Origin: Deinococcus ruber
GTDB taxonomy: Bacteria > Deinococcota > Deinococci > Deinococcales > Deinococcaceae
Direction of reading: 5' to 3'
Assembly (NCBI RefSeq): GCF_014648095.1
Contig: NZ_BMQL01000011.1
Span: 1-64,000 of the forward strand
Length of the DNA stretch: 64,000 nt
Notes under the pieces: generated by a model
What the model saw: only the letters and a program-made list of their open reading frames with translations
The model's database searches: none
Told to the model about the DNA's origin: nothing
Program-made: the position numbers and the translations under genes
Shown here: positions 59,362-64,000 of the stretch, in pieces
How positions within the stretch are numbered: the first letter of the stretch is position 1
Layout: each line of letters starts with the position of its first letter

Positions 59362-61134
59362 TCAGAAACCAGGGTGAAACTTGGAAGCGATCACTGTCAC
59401 GTTCGGGCACGCGCCTCGGAACGTTACAGCTTCACGCAGGGCGGCGGCGTACTTCACCGGAAGATGAAGCAGTTCACCGTTCAGCATCACAGGGCTCGTG
59501 CACGGCTGGTCTGTCACGATGAAGACGCGAGACGCGCTCATCATGGCAACCAGAGCGGCAGCCTCATGGTGTTCAGGAACAAACGGCGCATCTATCTCGT
59601 TCAGAACGGTGCGCTGAAAAGGCCGGAAATCCTGGTGGAATTTCGCATCGACGTTGATGATGCGAAGTTCCGCGCCGAGGCTTCGAGCAAGCAGTGCTGC
59701 GGACGTGCCAACACCAGGAACGGCGGTGGTGACGTAGCAGCCCTCCGGTTCGATCAGCGGCGTGAGGATAGCTGGGAGGGTATACAGCAGACGCCACTGT
59801 TCCGCCACAGGAAGATCGGCCACGCTGTCACCCAATACCGCAGTGCAGCCAGCGTAGGAAGGAAGGAGGGGAGCGGAACGCTGTCTGCGGTCGACACTGA
59901 ACAGACGCTCTCTGAAATCGGGATCTTCCGGGGAGCCATAGAAGCGTTCGCGTGAAGCGACACTTTCCTGAACCCCGACCCAGTTTTCAAGCTCGTTCAG
60001 CGCGTTGAGTTCGTCTTTCTCCAGCGTCTCGAGCCCGAGGTAGTTCTGGAGCGCAACCTGTGCATCCTGAAGCGACTGAGGGGCGCTGCGGATGTGTCGG
60101 GCGATATTCCAGGGCACCAGCTCGTTGGCATCGGAGTGGGAGAAGGTCTCGCTCTGAGCAATCGAGGCTTCCTGAACCGTTCGGAGGTCTTCGACTTCAC
60201 CGCTTTCCCGGAGGAGTTTGGCAAGCATACCGTCGAGCGATTCGATTCGGTCGTGACCGGGATCAAGCTTCGTCTGAACGGTTTCAGGAATCAGTTCGTG
60301 CTCCCGTACCGGCATGCGGCGAATCTCTCCGTCCCGGGCTTCGTTCTGATTGCCACCTTTGTTAAACCCGTTCTGATGGATTTCGTTGTTGCGGCGGTAG
60401 GCTTCTTCCAGGTTGATGGCGTCGAGCACAGCTCGCCAGGTATCGCGGCTGTCGAACTGTCCGAGTTGCCGGAGCCAGGTCTTGACCGTTCTGGTGCTGA
60501 TCTTCACCTGATGACGGAAACGGGCGCACACGCTCGGAACAGCGATATTCAAGGCAGCTGGCAGATGCGCGGACAGGTTGGGATGGGTCGGCAGGAGGTG
60601 TTCGGGAAGAACGACACGCCGTCCACGTCGCAGACGCATTTTGGAATGTGGCACGATGACGGCCATTTCTGGACGGGTCGACTTCATGGCTTCCCGTGTT
60701 CCGGCATCGAGGCTAAGCAGTTCAGAGAAGTTGGCTGGCTGCATGCTCTCCAGCGCCCAGAGGGTGACGTAGGCACGCTCCAAGCGGGTTTCGGCACGCT
60801 TACTGGCATCCTGAGGCGACTCGTTCCGTGTCCAAGGCTGGTGATAGGCCAACCCTTCGACGCGCAGACGGCGTTCGAGACGGGCGAGATCGATCCGAGG
60901 TTTCAGAGCCTGCGCACGTTCGTTGGCAGCTTCCTGAGCGGCTTCCCGGTCTGCTTTGGTGGTTCGCTTCTTCATCACGCCTGCAGTGACGTTCTTCGGA
61001 AGCGGCCGAGTATGAATGTTCGTCGTTGCCCTGAAATACGCCGGGTGGCAATACGCTCTGAGGTCGAGGGCGAGGGCGCCGGTCAGTTCATACGACAGTT
61101 TGGTAACGTTCCTGAGTGGGTTGGCCGTGGCCAT
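59362..61134 (-). CDS. large hypothetical protein with possible SLOG-like C-domain, 590 aa
   Basis: Unrecognised. N-terminal basic, helical part (GVMKKRTTKADREAAQEAANERAQALKPR), a middle with Arg-rich strand segment (MRLRRGRRVVLPEHLLP) and helical regions follow. The C-terminal domain (about 470-590) reads EGCYVTTAVPGVGTSAALLARSLGAELRIINV and RVFIVTDQP, resembling Rossmann-like nucleotide-binding SLOG folds. GGAGG lies seven bases before the ATG. It is part of the conjugation region and may bind a nucleotide or DNA. Confidence 0.6.
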   Translation of the reverse strand: MATANPLRNVTKLSYELTGALALDLRAYCHPAYFRATTNIHTRPLPKNVTAGVMKKRTTKADREAAQEAANERAQALKPRIDLARLERRLRVEGLAYHQPWTRNESPQDASKRAETRLERAYVTLWALESMQPANFSELLSLDAGTREAMKSTRPEMAVIVPHSKMRLRRGRRVVLPEHLLPTHPNLSAHLPAALNIAVPSVCARFRHQVKISTRTVKTWLRQLGQFDSRDTWRAVLDAINLEEAYRRNNEIHQNGFNKGGNQNEARDGEIRRMPVREHELIPETVQTKLDPGHDRIESLDGMLAKLLRESGEVEDLRTVQEASIAQSETFSHSDANELVPWNIARHIRSAPQSLQDAQVALQNYLGLETLEKDELNALNELENWVGVQESVASRERFYGSPEDPDFRERLFSVDRRQRSAPLLPSYAGCTAVLGDSVADLPVAEQWRLLYTLPAILTPLIEPEGCYVTTAVPGVGTSAALLARSLGAELRIINVDAKFHQDFRPFQRTVLNEIDAPFVPEHHEAAALVAMMSASRVFIVTDQPCTSPVMLNGELLHLPVKYAAALREAVTFRGACPNVTVIASKFHPGF

Positions 61135-61263
61135 AAAGGTGCCTCCAGAAGGAGCGTGCGTGCCGGGGGTGTCCCCAGCCGCACACGAGGGTGGGTGAGG
61201 GACAACACGGTCCGGGAAACGCCGCGCGTTCAGGGGAGAGCGCAGGCCTTGAGGGCGAGGAGG

Positions 61264-61590
61264 TTAGGCCACTGTTCCCATCGCAGGGAGTTCACGTCGT
61301 GCCTGGCGAGCGGCATCACGCGCAGCAATGTATCGGCTGTAGGCGGCTTCCGCAGCTTCACTGGCCAATCTGGAGGTTTGACCTGTCAACCTTGAAAGTT
61401 CCTGCGCAGAGGTATTCGACGTCTCGATCGCCTGTTTGATCTCTGTCTCCACGCCTGTTGAGGAAGAGAGCGACAGATTCATCGACGTCAAGGCGAGGTG
61501 GAGGGCCTTGAGGTGCGCCGTGCTGGCCGCATCCGCGAGTTGCTCCGCATCCCGCCAGGCGATTCTGTACTGCGTTACGGTTTCAGTCAT
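61264..61590 (-). CDS. small coiled-coil protein, 108 aa
   Basis: Almost entirely helical, Ala/Ser/Thr-rich with heptad-like spacing (VETEIKQAIETSNTSAQELSRLTGQTSRLASEAAEAAY) and a basic C-terminus. It has GGAGG five to seven bases before the ATG in a leader (GGAGGCACCT) shared with the 61134 gene. It may act as a structural or adaptor protein. No family was recognised. Confidence 0.6.
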   Translation of the reverse strand: MTETVTQYRIAWRDAEQLADAASTAHLKALHLALTSMNLSLSSSTGVETEIKQAIETSNTSAQELSRLTGQTSRLASEAAEAAYSRYIAARDAARQARRELPAMGTVA

Positions 61591-61668
61591 CAGGTGCCTC
61601 CAGAGAACAGAGGACCCGGTGTGGCGGCTGGAAGGCCGTCAATCCGGGCCTTCCAGTGAACGGTTCCT

Positions 61669-63972
61669 TCAGTTATGCAGGCTGTACTGCTGTGCTGCCG
61701 CGCTGGAAGCACGGCTGGTATCAGAAGCGCCGGCTGCAGGGGTCATGCCTGCCAGCGCATCGACGATCCAGTCTTCTCCGAGGAGAAGGGCCTGCGCTTC
61801 CTGCACGGCCACTTCAGCCTGCAGTTCCGCTTCGGCGACTGCGAAGAGATGTCCGACGTTGGTTGCCTGTTCCAGACGTTCCAGAGCAGCGGTCAAGGCG
61901 CTCTGGGCGTTTTCCAGGGTGGCCCGCCAGACGCTCAGGGCATTGTCGCCCAGAACCGTCGGTGCCAGTGGTTCCTGCACGATGAATTCACGGCCGACAC
62001 GAACGGCGCGAACCCGGCTGAGGGGAGCACGCTTGCCGATCGCCAGCAGATCATTCGCCGCGTGGCGTTCCTGAGAGCGGAGCGCAGTGACACGCTGACC
62101 GACTTCGAGGGCCAGACCGTCAATCAGGGCAACCTGTCGTTCACCATGCTTCTGGACGAAGCGCGTGAATTCACGGGACGCGGGCTGGTGACGATGCTGA
62201 CGCACACGGGGAGCGTCACGGCGCTGCAGGTTCACAGGCAGGCGCTGAATCAGCTCCAAGGCCTGTGCAGGTGTCAGGTGCTGTTCCCGGCAAGCCGCCA
62301 GCCAGAGGCTTTCGGCTTCACCGGTGTAGCGACCGAAGCGCCGGTACTCGCTCACCAGCGTCAGGACGGGAACGTGCTCGCGGCGGCCACCGAAACCCAG
62401 TGCCGCTTCTCCCTTCCGGAAGAGCTGCACGAATTTTTTCAGACCGGCGAATTCTGCCGCGCCTAGCTTCGCTGAAAAGCGGGCGTGCACATACGTCAGG
62501 GCAGCCTGAGCAATTTCCCTCGCTTCACGGGGCGGGAGGTCTGCCTGTTCACAGGCACGGAGCCAACGCTGCTGGATCCGCGATTCCTTCACCATGGCCG
62601 CATGAGCACGGCTCAGTGCCTTGACATTGCCGTGCAGCACAGTGTTGACCAGGACGGCAGGCAGGTTGGTGAGCTGCTGGGCCAGCTGGACACGTTCGCC
62701 GGGCACGAGGGGCGCGCGGTAGCGCGGGCCCACGCCTTCGTTGACGGCTTCGATGTGATCGAAGCGGCCTTCGACGGTTGCACTGGCGTCGTTGTCCTTC
62801 AGCGTGACGTCCAGAGCGGTGAAGCCCTGATCGTCCAGACTGAGGGGCGCGTCCAGCGAATCAGCAACGGTCCCGCTGAGCAGCGAGGCGGCCCAACCGG
62901 GTCTCATCAACCCCGTCAGACGCCGACTCTGCCGGTTCAGCAGACTGCGAACGCTTCTCAGCTGCGCTGCAGCGAAGTTCTCGCGGTCCGAGCTGGTGAA
63001 GCCGCGAAGCATGGACGGCGTGAAGGCCTTGACCTTCTTGCCGGTCAGATGCTCGTACGCCTGAAGTTCGGCCTTCTGCACCGCGTCGGGAACAGCCGCC
63101 CAGTACTGCAGGGCCGCCAGGGAGCGCAGCCAGCGTTCACTGAGTGTGGCGGAGAGTTCGCGGTCACGGCGCATCCGGAGGTCAAACAGCGCAGCTTTCT
63201 GAAGGTGCAGGGGAGCCTTGAGCTGCAGCGGCTGCTGCTGAACCCATTTCTGGGTGTAGCGGTTGCCAGGCAGGCCAGGGCGTGCGCCCAGGGGGTAGCG
63301 GCGGTGTTCATGAATCAGGATTGGACCGGACTCGTCCTCGTATTCCACCATCACGTCGGCCTCGTTCAGGTACGCGGGAACTTTTCCCTTTTTGGGGAGA
63401 ACGTTCCGGCGACCCTTCAAGAGGGGCGCGGCGGGTTTCGTGGCGACGCTACGGACAACCCAGTATTCGGGCCACCAGCGGAGGTCGTTTCCGAGCGCTT
63501 CCTGGAATTCACGGTTGGCCTTTTTGGCCCACGACACGTCTTCCAGAAATCCGGAGTCGACACTCTGACTGAGTGCTCTGGCTGCTTTGACCATTTCCAG
63601 GTCAAGCGCCATGCGCACCCAGCCGTGCAGTCGGAGGGTTGCCAGGTGGGGATTCCAGCCGCGGGCGGTCTTGGTACCAGCACGGGGGCCAGTCATGGTT
63701 TCCACCACACGTGGCAGGTTCTGCCGGGCGATGTTGATGGCCGCATCGAGCGACGCGCGCCAGCTGGAAAAGCGGGCCGTCCACTGACGGGCAGCGGTGA
63801 GGACGACCGGGAGCACGTGTCGGAACAGCAGGTCCTGGGCGTCCAGGGCATCCTGTCGGGTGGCTGCTTCCTGCTCGGAAGCGTCCGCTCCAGCGCCGAG
63901 ACGCTGAGCACGTTCGCCAGGGGCCTTTTCAAGCGCGATCTGAGCCAGCGAGAAGACCTCACGGTCACTCAT
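61669..63972 (-). CDS. large hypothetical protein, 767 aa
   Basis: Unrecognised soluble, mainly helical protein. Segments include a basic middle (KGRRNVLPKKGKVPAYLNEADVMVEYEDESGPILIHEHRRYPL), an Arg-rich region (LRMRRDRELSATLSERW) and a long Ala/Leu/Gln helical C-terminus. No HUH relaxase signature, Walker motif or HTH is obvious. It lies at the end of the T4SS region, so it could be a mobilisation or maintenance protein. The ATG at 63972 may overlap the stop of an upstream gene running off the window (CCATGA). Confidence 0.6.
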   Translation of the reverse strand: MSDREVFSLAQIALEKAPGERAQRLGAGADASEQEAATRQDALDAQDLLFRHVLPVVLTAARQWTARFSSWRASLDAAINIARQNLPRVVETMTGPRAGTKTARGWNPHLATLRLHGWVRMALDLEMVKAARALSQSVDSGFLEDVSWAKKANREFQEALGNDLRWWPEYWVVRSVATKPAAPLLKGRRNVLPKKGKVPAYLNEADVMVEYEDESGPILIHEHRRYPLGARPGLPGNRYTQKWVQQQPLQLKAPLHLQKAALFDLRMRRDRELSATLSERWLRSLAALQYWAAVPDAVQKAELQAYEHLTGKKVKAFTPSMLRGFTSSDRENFAAAQLRSVRSLLNRQSRRLTGLMRPGWAASLLSGTVADSLDAPLSLDDQGFTALDVTLKDNDASATVEGRFDHIEAVNEGVGPRYRAPLVPGERVQLAQQLTNLPAVLVNTVLHGNVKALSRAHAAMVKESRIQQRWLRACEQADLPPREAREIAQAALTYVHARFSAKLGAAEFAGLKKFVQLFRKGEAALGFGGRREHVPVLTLVSEYRRFGRYTGEAESLWLAACREQHLTPAQALELIQRLPVNLQRRDAPRVRQHRHQPASREFTRFVQKHGERQVALIDGLALEVGQRVTALRSQERHAANDLLAIGKRAPLSRVRAVRVGREFIVQEPLAPTVLGDNALSVWRATLENAQSALTAALERLEQATNVGHLFAVAEAELQAEVAVQEAQALLLGEDWIVDALAGMTPAAGASDTSRASSAAAQQYSLHN

Positions 63973-64000
63973 GGGCTGGTACTGACCTGCCAGATACCGG

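Noticed and set aside
59362..63972. Conjugative relaxase
   Set aside because: No HUH histidine cluster or catalytic tyrosine motif could be identified in the large proteins, so I did not label either as a relaxase.

Overview
The window looks like part of a large plasmid or megaplasmid from a GC-rich bacterium, most probably a Deinococcus-type organism. The reasons are a single-chain SSB carrying two OB folds (a Deinococcota hallmark), a complete-looking type IV secretion (T4SS) gene set, phage/plasmid-style small-gene blocks and no chromosomal housekeeping genes. This assignment is inference; no rRNA or tRNA genes were recognised.

Layout. (1) About 0-5.6 kb is a block of small, mostly minus-strand hypothetical genes separated by short GC hairpins, including a possible small ADP-ribosyltransferase-like protein. 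(2) About 5.65-9.8 kb holds a hairpin-rich non-coding stretch and two overlapping tyrosine recombinase genes arranged like tnpA-tnpB of Tn554-type elements. (3) About 9.8-31.1 kb is an accessory island dominated by sulfur chemistry. It starts with a broken ArsR/MFS pair, then a LysR regulator divergent from a TDT-family (sulfite-efflux-like) transporter, sulfite dehydrogenase SorA and cytochrome SorB. An orphan response regulator and an ECF sigma/anti-sigma operon with cupredoxin, DUF305 and beta-propeller proteins follow. Next comes a CstR-type regulon: persulfide dioxygenase-rhodanese fusion, three more rhodaneses, TauE, two YeeE/YedE proteins, Usp and an MFS transporter. Together these could take sulfane sulfur and sulfite to sulfate or export them. 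(4) About 31.5-39.0 kb is a second block of small minus-strand genes with the same hairpin architecture as block 1. It includes a Doc-type toxin pair, two SSB-like proteins and a DUF4326 protein, and is probably read from a promoter near 39.0 kb. (5) About 39.2-41.9 kb has three G-rich inverted repeats directly upstream of a large unknown protein with a possible N-terminal HTH. (6) About 42-64 kb is the conjugation/T4SS region: VirB2, VirB3, VirB4, VirB5/TrbJ-like, VirB6/TrbL-like, VirD4, a PLD-like protein, a VirB1-like transglycosylase and a SpoIIIAA/Ycf45-like ATPase on the minus strand. A VirB10-like gene diverges, and several large unknown proteins follow.

The most striking unexplained signal is the hairpin family of blocks 1 and 4. 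A GTGGCCGC-loop-GCGGCC stem-loop lies within a few bases of the start codon of many small genes, often where no Shine-Dalgarno sequence is visible, and often follows a terminator-like hairpin of the preceding gene. The family is absent from the intervening sulfur island, which suggests that the island was inserted into an older backbone.
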